From positions 263,628,544 to 263,692,543 of the forward strand of contig CM060708.1 of NCBI GenBank assembly GCA_030686995.1: 64,000 bases of DNA, given 5' to 3'. The notes beneath the pieces were generated by a model. It made no database searches. It was not told the origin of the DNA and saw nothing but the letters and a program-made list of their open reading frames with translations. Positions 24,290-34,902 of this stretch are shown piece after piece. The stretch comes from Artemisia argyi. Taxonomy: Eukaryota; Streptophyta; Magnoliopsida; Asterales; Asteraceae. How positions within the stretch are numbered: position 1 is the first letter of the stretch; each line of letters opens with the position of its first letter. Both the position numbers and the translations under genes were made by a program.

Positions 24290-24475
24290 ACTCACTCACA
24301 TAACGCTCTTATCTCACACACACTCCTCTCATATCCTCTCTTTTTTCTCTCTCTCTATATTAACTATGTCTCATTTTTTAGATCTAAAACAGTGTTTTAG
24401 ATCTAAAATTGGTGGTTTTGGTGATGTTTATGATGTGTGAGTGTGTGATAAGAGCGTTATGTGTGACTGGGGTAC
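24290..24475. repeat. Imperfect inverted repeat
   Basis: CACATAACGCTCTTATCTCACAC (near 24297) is mirrored by GTGTGTGATAAGAGCGTTATGTG (near 24441), with about 120 bases between, mostly CT-rich. It could be the stem of a small foldback element or a leftover of the MULE end; no target duplication was recognised. Confidence 0.5.
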
Positions 24476-24534
24476 GTTGATATACTTTTTCTGGGTGATT
24501 TTGGTGATGTTTATTTGGGGTTTTTTTTTAAAGT

Positions 24535-25330
24535 GAGTAATTTATTTCAATTAACGTTTGTTAATTGAAATATTTGTGGTTAATTAACACGGATCTATAT
24601 TAATTTAATGAAACGCCTAATATTTAAAAATTAAGGCTTTGAAAAAAATTTGGGGGTTTTTGAGAAATTGAATGATTTATTTCAATTAACGTTTGTTAAT
24701 TGAAATATGTGTGGTTAATGTTAACAGATCTATGTTTAATTATTTAAACTCCTAATTTTTTAAAATTAGGGTTTGGTTTGGTGGTTCTGTGGTGTATTTC
24801 TGTGATTATATGGTGATTCTGTGGTGTATTATGGGTTTGGAAAAATTAGGGTTTGAGAAAAAGTTGGGGGTTTTTGAAAAAGTGCAAGATTTATTTCAAT
24901 TAACGTTTGTTAATTGACATATTTGTGGTTAATTTTAACAGATCTATGTTTAATTAATTAAACGCCTAATTTTTTTAAATTAGGGTTTGGTTTGGTGGTT
25001 CTGTGGTGTATTTCTGTGATTATATTGTGATTCTATGGTGTATTATGGGTTTGGAAAAATTAGGGTTTGAGAAAAAGTTGGGGGTTTTTGAAAAAGTGCA
25101 AGATTTATTTCAATTAACGTTTGTTAATTGACATATTTGTGGTTAATTTTAACAGATCTATGTTTAATTAATTAAACGCCTAATTTTTTAAAATTAGGGT
25201 TTGGTTTGGTTTGGTGGTTCTGTAGTGTATTTCTGTGATTATATTGTGATTCTGTGGTGTATTATGGGTTTGAAAAATTAGGGTTTGGAAAAAAGTTGGG
25301 GGGTTTTGAAAAATTGGTGTATTATGTGGT
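24535..25330. repeat. Tandem repeat, about 135-215 bp units, four copies
   Basis: Each unit has GATTTATTTCAATTAACG, the dyad AATTAACGTTTGTTAATT, a GATCTAT block, CGCCTAAT and then TTAGGGTTTGG. The dyad occurs near 24550, 24684, 24897 and 25112. The last two full units are about 215 bp and nearly identical; the first is shorter. TTAGGG-like bits look telomeric but are not arrayed. Confidence 0.8.
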
Positions 25331-25760
25331 GTATTCTGTGATTATATGGTGAAGTTGGTGATTTCACCACAAACAAAATCACTTGTTTGATATTGTTGGT
25401 GGTTCTGTGGTGGATTATATGTGATATGTGACTGCTTTGGTGGTTCATTGGTGCAGGTTTTTGTGATATGTGATATGTGATACTAAGTAGGGAGGGTCAA
25501 TATATCCTACCCCCTATGGTGGTTCTGTGGTGATTATGTGGGTAGGTTAACACCTTGATCTGCCACCATAGAGTGGTATGAATACCTGCTCTGGCCTACC
25601 CCATTTCCCACAGACTTGTGATGAAACTGTTTTTTTTAAATAACAGAAAAGGCAATGATGATTTTATAAAAAAAACTAGATTTTGGCATGACATTTCCAA
25701 ATGGACAGGCAAATAAACTATTAATTTGCAACCTTTGATGTTGCAGCCAAACATGATGAG

Positions 25761-25885
<125 letters not shown>

Positions 25886-25929
25886 TCTGTGCCTTTACCG
25901 GTTCTGTGTTAAATGGTGAGTTCGACATT

Positions 25930-26870
25930 TGTTGTCTTGGACTTTCTTTGCTTGTGTTACTTGTGCTGCTTGTGACAAAACCTGGACTTATAAACCTGTG
26001 GTATGGGTTCGGTTAACAGCTCCCTTGATGCTTGGGTGAAAAAAACCTGCACTTGTGACTTTTTTTGCTTGTGTTACTTGTGCTGCTTGTGAGGTGTATC
26101 CCTTGTGGTGGGTGATATATATTGACCCTCCCTATTCGGATATACTAACCCTCTTGTGAAACTTGTTTCACTTGTGTAACATGTGCTTGATACTGTTGAG
26201 CTTGTGATGATTTAACAGGCTTTTGTTGAATGTGAGCTTGTGATTCTGTGGTTGTGGAATCTGTGCTTGTGAGAATATTATGGTACTTGTGTTGGCTTTT
26301 GTTGGGAATTTGTTGAATCTGAGCTTTGGTTGCTTGTGTTTCTTGTGTTGCTGAGCTTGTGAGAATCTTATGGTACTTGTGTTGGCTTTTGGTTGGAATT
26401 TGTTGAATCTGAGCTAGTGAGAATCTGGTTGCTTGTGTTTCTTGTGTTGCTTTGGTCAAAACCTGGACCTTGTGTGCAAAAGGCGATGACGAATGGGTTT
26501 TTCAACCCCAAATGGATGGCAAACAATTATGTTTGCATCCTTCAAATTCGAGCCTTACTAAATCTATTTTTTTTAAAATTATGTTTTCAAATCCGAGCCT
26601 TTTTCGGCGATGACGAAAACCTGCACTTGGACTTTTTTTGTGTTTGTGTTTTTTTGCTTGTGTTACTTGTTTTTCTTTGACAAAAACCTGCACTTGGACT
26701 TTTTGCTTGTGTTGATTGTGTCAAAACCTGGACTTGGGACTTTTGTTGCTTGGGAAAACCTGGACTTGGACAAACCTGCTTGTGTTATGCTTGTGTTGCT
26801 TGGGAAAACCTGGACTTGACACAACCTGGACTTGTATTTTGCTTGTGTTGCTTGTGATGGGACAAAACAT
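25930..26870. repeat. CTTGTGTTGCTTGTG-type minisatellite region
   Basis: Dozens of degenerate copies of CTTGTGTTGCTTGTG and CAAAACCTGGACTTG, with a longer duplication (GAATTTGTTGAATCTGAGCT at about 26308 and 26397). Frames on both strands stay open because of the repeat period, giving Gln/Thr-rich or Leu/Val-rich peptides. I do not call these genes. Confidence 0.75.
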
Positions 26871-26912
26871 GGACAACCAAGGACCAATGGACAAAAAAAA
26901 GTACAAATAGTA

Positions 26913-26962
26913 CCCCTCCCAAGGGAGGGTCCGGTACTTGCCTCCCAAGGGAGGGTCCGGTT
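26913..26962. repeat. Duplicated hairpin CCTCCCAAGGGAGGGTCCGGT
   Basis: The dyad CTCCCAAGGGAG plus GGTCCGGT occurs twice, about 26 bases apart. Related GGGAGGGTC or its complement occurs near 25490 and 26121. It may mark the ends of a small DNA element; unproven. Confidence 0.5.
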
Positions 26963-26969
26963 AGTGTAT

Positions 26970-27406
26970 CCCATGTTTATAGTGCTAAATATAGGCTTTG
27001 AGTAACACTACCAAGACCATTACTTTGACTCCCCGTTGAAGACCAAAGATCCAAAAGTTCATTTAAATTAACTTGAGTTATAATAAGATATGATAATATT
27101 TAGAGGCTTGAATTTGAACCGAATGGAATTAGTTTATTTACTTTCTAAACTTGACCGGTCCTGTAGAGTTTAGATTAGCTATGGTTAATATGCTTAATTA
27201 TAGCAGCCTCATTAGACTCATTAAAATATGAGAGTTTTAAGGTTATGATATATATTAACATTACTAAAATGCCCTTAAGCCTTTACAAATTAATTCTTAT
27301 TAATTTTCTTTTTCATTATTTTGTGTCTCAAATTTATTGCCACTTGGTCTAATCTTATTGGTTCTTGAATGTATCTTATTTTAAGAATTTTAACTTTGAT
27401 CTTATT

Positions 27407-27408
<2 letters not shown>
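26970..27408. other. Non-coding spacer, nothing recognised
   Basis: AT-rich unique sequence with many stops in all frames. I see no gene, repeat or terminal motif. Confidence 0.4.

Positions 27409-27497
<89 letters not shown>
27409..27497. repeat. (AT)44 microsatellite followed by ACACAC
   Basis: A pure AT run of about 89 bases, ending in a short AC run. Confidence 0.98.
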
Positions 27498-27504
<7 letters not shown>

Positions 27505-27596
27505 TAGATTTCAAAGCCCGCCTTGTAATTATAATTTGGATGATTTTAGTTATCGTAAAATTATGTTTTAAGTCGTAGGTTTTATTTATTTTTTTT

Positions 27597-27597
27597 A

Positions 27598-27646
<49 letters not shown>

Positions 27647-27647
27647 T
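27597..27647. repeat. (TTA)17 microsatellite
   Basis: An uninterrupted TTA/ATT run. From 27650 to about 28300 I see only AT-rich non-coding sequence. Confidence 0.95.
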
Positions 27648-28312
27648 TGTTATTATAAGAGAAAGTTAAGTTTTTTTTTTAGGATATTAGTTTAGGGTGG
27701 GAAATTTTTAGAGAAAGTTACTTGTAATTATAATTTAATTATGTTTATGGCCGTTTGTAATTATTTTTTTTAGATTCAGTATAACTTAAACTGTCTTTTA
27801 CATGTTGCGCCAATTAAATTTTTAATCACCACTAACAGCCATGGTACTTACACATGCATGTATCATCAGTTTGTTGAGGTATTACATACCTTAGACCTTC
27901 AAAAAGAACAGCAAAATGAACCATGAGAGTTTGTGATATGTTCCATCAAATTTCAACTTAAGTGTAATTGTGCTTAAGCTTGCCTTGAGTTGATCTATAG
28001 TTCGATTCATGTCTATTACACGATAAGCAAATATACTTGATTTCTGTATTAGAAGGGAAGCAATGCAAAATACAATCGTTCATGTGGCGGAGTCCTCAAA
28101 TCTAGTGAATTAGTAAAAGGTCGAAAACCATTGTTACCCACAAAAAGAAGCACCTACAGGAAAAATTCCAAACAGGCCCATACTTTCATCAAGGAAATAT
28201 AAACTTTAAAACTGGGTTTGAATTAGCAGTTAATAAAGGAATTTCTAATATAATGACAATGTTATGAGAATTCTAAAGATACTAAACCTTGCATTTCCTA
28301 AATTTGATGAGT

Positions 28313-28582
28313 CTATATCTTCAATGAAAGAGTTTGCTCCAATCTTTGAGGACCATATTTTATGCTAGTCGTGATCATTTTTCCTTCTAATGGCGGCAAC
28401 TCGTAATAAAGAGGAATTATTTCAAGTACAAACATTCTCTTCGTTTTATACTCTTTCAGCATATCTTTCAAAGAAGTACCACTGCAGTTTGTCCCTCGAC
28501 CTTTACAGCTTATGCCATGTACTTGTAACTTTGTAACTCGTATAGCAATTTGTAGCATGAAATTTATTCCTATACAAATCAC
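28313..28582 (-). other. Possible exon of unknown protein
   Basis: An 89-codon open frame with non-repetitive, protein-like composition (VTKLQVHGISCKGRGTNC, LEIIPLYYELPPLEGKMI). I do not recognise a domain. It lies on the same strand as the repeated exon-like blocks and captured gene pieces that follow, so it may be part of the same degenerate gene or capture. Chance remains possible. Confidence 0.3.
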
Positions 28583-28649
28583 TCATTGTTGTTTGGACCC
28601 AACTAACCCGTATATCGCAGGTTGAGAAGCTCTTAAATATACTCATTGA

Positions 28650-30525
28650 AGCTCTTAATACGTAACCTGACCGAGTTGACGAAACATTGAGCCTCTCTTC
28701 AAAGCAAAAGAGAGCGCGACAACGGGATCAGACCTGGTCAGACTGCCCAAAGTATTTGTACTCGATAGGAGGGCCTGCAACAATGTAGCAGAATGTGTTA
28801 TAAGAAAACAAATAATGGCATAAAAGTATTGACTGTATTTGAGATATAACAAAAGCCCCACAGATGATACTAACTCAATAGCATACACAAATCAGATTTC
28901 AAAGGTACCACGACGAAGTATTTGCAACTAAACACAATGTGGGATGCCGCTAGGGCTAGCATTTGTAGCTGAAGAGGCGGTTGCTGGTTGATTTACATTC
29001 ATTATATCTGAGATGTAACGAATGCACTACATATAAGTCTAGCTCAATGAAAGACATAAATGACATTCTAAAGATACAATAATAAGTACCTACATTACTG
29101 GGATGGCTAGAACGGTGGCGCCTATTTTCTGGAAAAGAAGGAGTAGGTGCTCTTTGTGGTATTCTGACTATAAAAAAGCAGAAAAAAACGTAAGTATGCA
29201 GGCTAAATGATAGTGCCATGAAAGTATTAACTGTATTTGAGGTATAACAAAGCATGACAGAGGACGATCATTGAATTACGTACACAAATGACATTTGGAA
29301 GATATAGCAACAAAGTATTTGCTATTAACCACGGCGAGCTTCACCGGTAAGCCCACTATTCCTAGCTGAACTACCGGCTACTGCTTCAATGGCATTGATT
29401 GTATCTGAAATATAACAAATGCACGACAGATAAGCATCGTTGAATAAAGCACACAAACGAAGGAGAAGGTGCTATTTGCGTTGTTGTAGCTGTAAAAAAG
29501 TAGAGAAAGATACAAATACATGCAGCAGCACAATGAAGGTGAATAATAGTATTGAACATAAGCATATGCAAAGTGTTACATTCATTGCTGGTATTTTGAA
29601 CCGCAGCAGTTGGAGCTGGTACGGAGCGGTTGCTGAAACACATACAGTAATATAATTACTATTATTTTCAACATGAGTTTCATACACGACACATGTCTTA
29701 ATATGTGGTGCTTATATGTTACCTATGACTTATATTTTTCCTTTGGTATAAGTCGAAGGTTGCTGAGACATCAACACGCCCGCCACAAAGTGCTTAAATT
29801 AAACTTTTAAGTTCATAACTGTACAAAAGACGGTTTGGATTACAAAGTGTAGCACTATTGTACAATACAAAGCTACCTGCACAAAAATAACGCAATTGTA
29901 CATACACTTGGCCATTGAGAAGATGTAAAATATATGTGCTTTGCTTAACTGATATTTCTGATATTAAGAAAAATAAGTGCTTAAATTAAACTTTTAAGTT
30001 CATAAGTCATTTGCGAAACCTAAAAACATCATTATCGTAACTCCATAAGTGTAGCACCATTTGCCACCGGCATAGAGCAGCGGACCAAACCTGAAATGTT
30101 GGGCTAAACACTGGACTTTTTACGGCCTGCGTATAATGCACGTACCAACTGCAGTTTGGAAAACCTCAATGCTTTCATCAGGTATTTGCTTTTGGAACTT
30201 TTCTATTGGTTTGTGGCGACATAGGTATTCTTAGTTAATATACATATTGATATGCATGTCATTTTGCACACTTTATTGGCTAAAAGAAATTGGGTCAAAA
30301 GTGGATCTAATGGTACCTCCAGCTTGATCAGGACACTGACGAACAGAAGCTATTACAAAAAGATCAACTGGTGCACCACCTGCAGTCGCGACAGCACTTA
30401 ATCATAGATGACTTAAACTCGCCAACTTCTATGCCTGTTAGATAAGCCAAAATGTGATTTCAATTCAACTTGTTAATAAGTACGGTCATCATTAGTTGTT
30501 TATATATTTAGCCAGTGACAATTAG
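28650..30525 (-). pseudogene. Tandemly repeated exon-like blocks of an unknown gene
   Basis: On the minus strand several blocks of about 60-100 bases recur, each preceded by a CAG or acceptor-like end: one with NVNQPATASSATNASP (about 28930-29000), one with IPQRAPTPSFPENRRH (29090-29165), one with AIEAVAGSSARNSGLTG (29330-29400), one with VPAPTAAVQNTSNECN (about 29580-29630), and one with APVDLFVIASVRQCPDQAGG (30315-30390). Flanks such as TATTGACTGTATTTGAGATATAACA recur at about 28830, 29005, 29230 and 29400. A similar block continues at 41660-41740, beyond the inserted element (ANAPADAVFMILDPATGEG). I do not recognise the protein; the layout suggests duplicated exon-intron units. Confidence 0.45.
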
Positions 30526-30530
30526 CATAT

Positions 30531-33500
30531 TGATGAGTGCTCAAACACTCATCATTTTTATCGTATCTGGACTGCCAAAACATCCAAAAACACCCAAAAA
30601 CGCATCAAAATACACAATTTATCCCAAAAGTGTGTTTTATATGTTTTAGATGCAAAATGTTTAAAAACAAATGAAAAACGAACAAAGTTTGCACAATTGG
30701 CAGTTTCAGTCCCTCAAGTTTCAAAATTTGGCAAAACTAGTCCCTGGAAGTTTAAAATGAAAGAAAAGTCAACCCAAGGCAAAGAAAAGTCAAAAAATTA
30801 TCAAAATAAGTCCTTGGGTGAAAAAGTTTGAGAAAATTACACTTTTACCCCTCAAAATCCAAAATTGACATAAATGGTCCCTGGAGTTTCAGATTTTGGC
30901 AGAATTGATCCCTGGTGGGATATTTTTGGATGAAAAATCATTTTTTGCCCTTGGAAAATCAAAATGTATCACAAATGGTCCTTGGGTAAAACGTTTGTGA
31001 AAATTACATGTTTGGTCCCTGTACTTTGCAAACTTGTCAAATTTGGTCCCCGGAAATCTCATTTTTGGAAATTTCACTTTATGGTCCTTGGGATATTAGT
31101 ATATGGCAAGTTTTACCCTTGTGACTAATTTGGAAAATTTACAGGTTCAGTCCCTAAGTTTGATGGAATTGCAAAAATGGTCCTTGTGTTTCTAAGTTAT
31201 ATACCATACGGACCCTTGATATTAAAACAACCCACCAACAAACCCAACAAACAAACCCACCTTATCACTCCAAACTCAGCCCACCCAAGCCCAACACCAA
31301 CCTCAGCCCACCAAATAAAAATAACAAACACCCCGTCCGTTTTATCCCTTCCACCTCAGCCATCCACCTCACCCTCACCCCCTGCAAACACCCTGCAACA
31401 CACCATCTCCCCCCTCTGTGGAACTCATCATCACCTCCCCACTCACTCCATTCCCTCCCCTACACTCCAAACACCCCAGTCCAAATTACACCCCTGCTAC
31501 AAGATAATTGACCACAAGTGGTCAAATCCCTTTTCCCGCCAAAATGGAATTGAGGGCCAGGATCAATTCAACTCATCCTAAGGCCATTAATGGAAGTGGG
31601 AAAGAGAAAGTGATACCTCAGGGACTATAAAAGTCAAGAAAAAGTGGAAGGAAGCAAGTAGTTAGTGTAGTATAGTTTTTTAGTTAAAAAGCTTAATGTC
31701 GTATCTATAAATTCCTTTTTTTTAGTTGTAATCTTGAGTTGAAAAAGTTTGTAATCAGCATTTGTAGTATTATAACATTTTTATTTACCTTTAATTCCAA
31801 GTTATCTTTTCAGATTTTGTATTTGCAAGTGAAATGTTCAATTTACTTTAATAAGGTTAAAAGTTGTTTGTTTGGGATCCATAAGTTCATGTAAGCTTAC
31901 TACACAGCTTCTGTAAGCTCAAGGTAGTGAAAACTCCAAGTTTTGCTTAGAAACAAAAAGAAAAAAAAAATATAATCATTTGAAAAATAAAATAGTTCAT
32001 TAGTCTCACAAGCTTCAAAAAGCTTTATTCTCTAGTTATACAGGTTTATATAAGCTCTTTATAGCTTTTTGTAAGCTTGTCTTTGCTATATCCAGTTCAA
32101 ATCCTTCAATATTAAGAAAATTCAATAAGTCAAACTGCTTAATGAGATAAGCTTTGGAGCTTATTCACTGAAGATGGAGAACCCTAGGTCCTTTAGTTTC
32201 TATTTCTGAGCTTATCTCAGTTTGGTTTCACCACTGGATCAATAAAAAAAGAGGTTGCTTTGTAAGTTTCACCAACTTTTCCTAGTTTCTTATGTAAACT
32301 GTTTATTGTTTAGTTACTGGTTATAGTAGAATTTCCATTTGTTTCACTGCTTCTTTGGGTGAATTTGGTTAGATTGTTGCTCATTAGTTGGTTCACAAAT
32401 GCTTGTGTTTAGATTTCAAGTGCTCTAGTATAAAATTGTTCACCTACTGTTTCAGTCTAGTAGCAACTGCTTTTTAACATTCTTAGTATTATGTGATGTT
32501 TTTGGTTGATCTATGAGCTTTAATATACACTAGGTAACCTGTTTCAACCTTCTTTGTTCATTGGTACACCACAGATTATCATTTCCTTTTAAAAATCCTC
32601 AAATCTGTTTTCATAAGGGGTGTTTGGATTAAGCACTGTCAGTGTCCTTGGTATTGTTGTGGTGTTGTTTTCAGCTTTGGTAGATTGCATCAGGTATTAT
32701 TAGGTTAAAACAAGTTTCAAATTCAAGTCTTAATAGCCAAAAGTCAAATTCCACCCTCACTCACCCCAACAGCCTAACTGTTGGATTTTTGGTTTTCCAA
32801 CCCCTTGATTTCAATGAGAAATTAGCTTATATTGTTTTATTTAGTTTCCATTAAGTTTAATAAACATGTACTAATCAGTAAATTAGCATTAAAGTTCAAG
32901 AAAGTCAAGGTATCAAGTTTTTGCAAAAAGTCAAATGTTCTAGTTTTCTGAAAAGTCAAAAGTTACAAGAATTTTAGGGAATTTTGTGGGATGTTTTAGG
33001 ATTTGAAATTTTTAGGACTTGTTGTATATCAGCTCAACTTTATTTTCCCAAAATTGTTATATTTTTAGGAATTTTTGTGTGGGCTCCACTCACATCCAAA
33101 CACAGCTGCAGGGGGCATCATTCCCCTGCTGCAGCAGCTCAGTTCCACCACCACCACTTTGGTGGTGGTTTCTGACCACCTCAGTGGGACCCACAACCAC
33201 TACTTGGCCTATTTCAACCCCCCTCCTGGTAGGGTGCATGTTTTGACCATTGGGTTGACTTGGGAACCACTGGGACCCACCTAGATCAAGGCCTCATGGC
33301 TGTCCCATTTTCAGTTTAGTTCAAATAAGCCAAGTGTTTATTTGGTGGCTTATTGCTTAATTTGTGGGGCTTTTTGGCTTATTTCTGCTTAAACATGTTA
33401 CTTTAACTTATTTAGACCAGATTTTACCATTGTGGGCCCCACCCTTGGTCATTTAAGCCTATTTTCCATTTTGGTCAACAAAAGTCAACTGGTGAACAAA

Positions 33501-34602
33501 TAAGCACCTCAAGTGCTTATTTTTGATTTTCATAAAAATTGTTTTTGTAAAAGTTTGTTGTTTTTAGTTGTAAAATAAGTTTCTAAAATAAAATTCAAGA
33601 AAAATCAATTTAAAATTAAGTGATAGTTTCTATTTAATGTAATTTAATTTTAATTTTCATTTTTAAATTTTAATTAAGTACTTAGCTATTTTATATTTTT
33701 ATTAAATTCCTCATATATTAAAGTAGTTATAATAATTTTTTCAGATTTTTATCTTTTCATTTAGTATTTATTAGAATTAATCTTAGTTTAATTAATAATT
33801 AATTAATAATTAGTTTTAAATAGCATAATTAGTTTTTATTAAGTAAAATCTAGTTTTTATATTTTTTTATAGCTTTTATATGTTATAAAATAATTTTAGA
33901 AATTTTATTAGAATTTTTACTGTTCATTTAGTATTTTTCTTAATTTAAAATAGTTTAATTAGGTAATTAGTAATTAATTAGTAATTAATTAATAGAAAAA
34001 CCACAAAAAGACAAAAATACTTATTTTTAATTTTAAAACTTATTTTTAGTTATTTTATAATTTTAGGAATTTTATTTTCACTTTTTTAGTATTTAATTAG
34101 CATTAAATTATATTTAAGTGTTTTTAATATTAATAATAAGTATTAATTAGTATTTAGTTAATATTAAATAATTAATTAGTGTTAAAATTTATTTTCTTTT
34201 CTTAAAAATTTTCTTTTACCTTTAAGTTTGTAAAAAAGTCATTTTCACCCCCTGGGTGTTTTCAGATTTCCGTTTTTACGTTTTATTTCGTACGTTTACG
34301 TTTTATTTAAACGTAACGTACGCGTTTTTAAGTTTTGAACGTTTCTGGTTTTTGTAACTTTCCCGTCTTATTCATATAGCTTATTTAAGCTATTTCTTCG
34401 TATATTCCTTAGTTTAATCTCACTCAAACCCTTATCCATCCAGATTCACCCGATCACGAAACCGTTTGTTAACCATTCACACCTCGTCGGGACATAACGA
34501 CCCGGGGAAGCCACTGTACTTTCACCGGAGTATTGACACTAGGCTGTTTGACCTTGTTGACCATTATTTGGTCAATTTAGGTTGACCATTTGGAGCCAAT
34601 CA
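30531..34602 (+). repeat. 5' LTR (4072 bp)
   Basis: Starts with the perfect hairpin TGATGAGTG...CACTCATCA and ends GGAGCCAATCA. Region 30700-31170 has about ten diverged copies of a TTTGGTCCCTG-type unit. 31180-31560 is C-rich, pyrimidine-biased. 33600-34200 is very AT-rich. 34270-34330 has TTTACGTTTTATT repeats. Small open frames here recur identically in the other LTR and show no domain. Confidence 0.95.
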
Positions 34603-34607
34603 AATTT

Positions 34608-34625
34608 TGGCGCCGCTGCCGGGGA
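34608..34625 (+). promoter_or_regulatory. Primer binding site, tRNA-Asp type
   Basis: TGGCGCCGCTGCCGGGGA starts five bases after the LTR end, as in Athila/Tat-type elements. Confidence 0.85.
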
Positions 34626-34902
34626 GGTCGTGCGCATTATTCTAAACGGTTTCACAGATTAGTGAATCTGGATATACACTCATTGTATATTTACCATCCT
34701 TTGTTCATATTTTCTTATTTTCAAAACAAAACAGTTCCTGAAAACTTTGTAAAATTAGTTTTCAATGAACACAAAAAACACAAAAAGATTTTCTTTATCA
34801 TTTGTACAAAATGTTTATCCAAAAATCCAAAAACATTCTCCTTTACCCTCTCACATATTTGATTCTTCATTCCTACCCCTCCCAAACCTTTTGATTCTTT
34901 CT

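Noticed and set aside
24770..25215. TTAGGGTTTGG, telomere-like motifs
   Set aside because: Isolated within larger tandem units and not in (TTTAGGG)n arrays.
31177..31581. 134-codon Pro/Thr/Ser-rich frame in the LTR (also 38235-38639)
   Set aside because: Identical in both LTRs only because these are young copies; C-rich low-complexity DNA with no start context or domain. The reversed solo LTR does not keep an evident counterpart.
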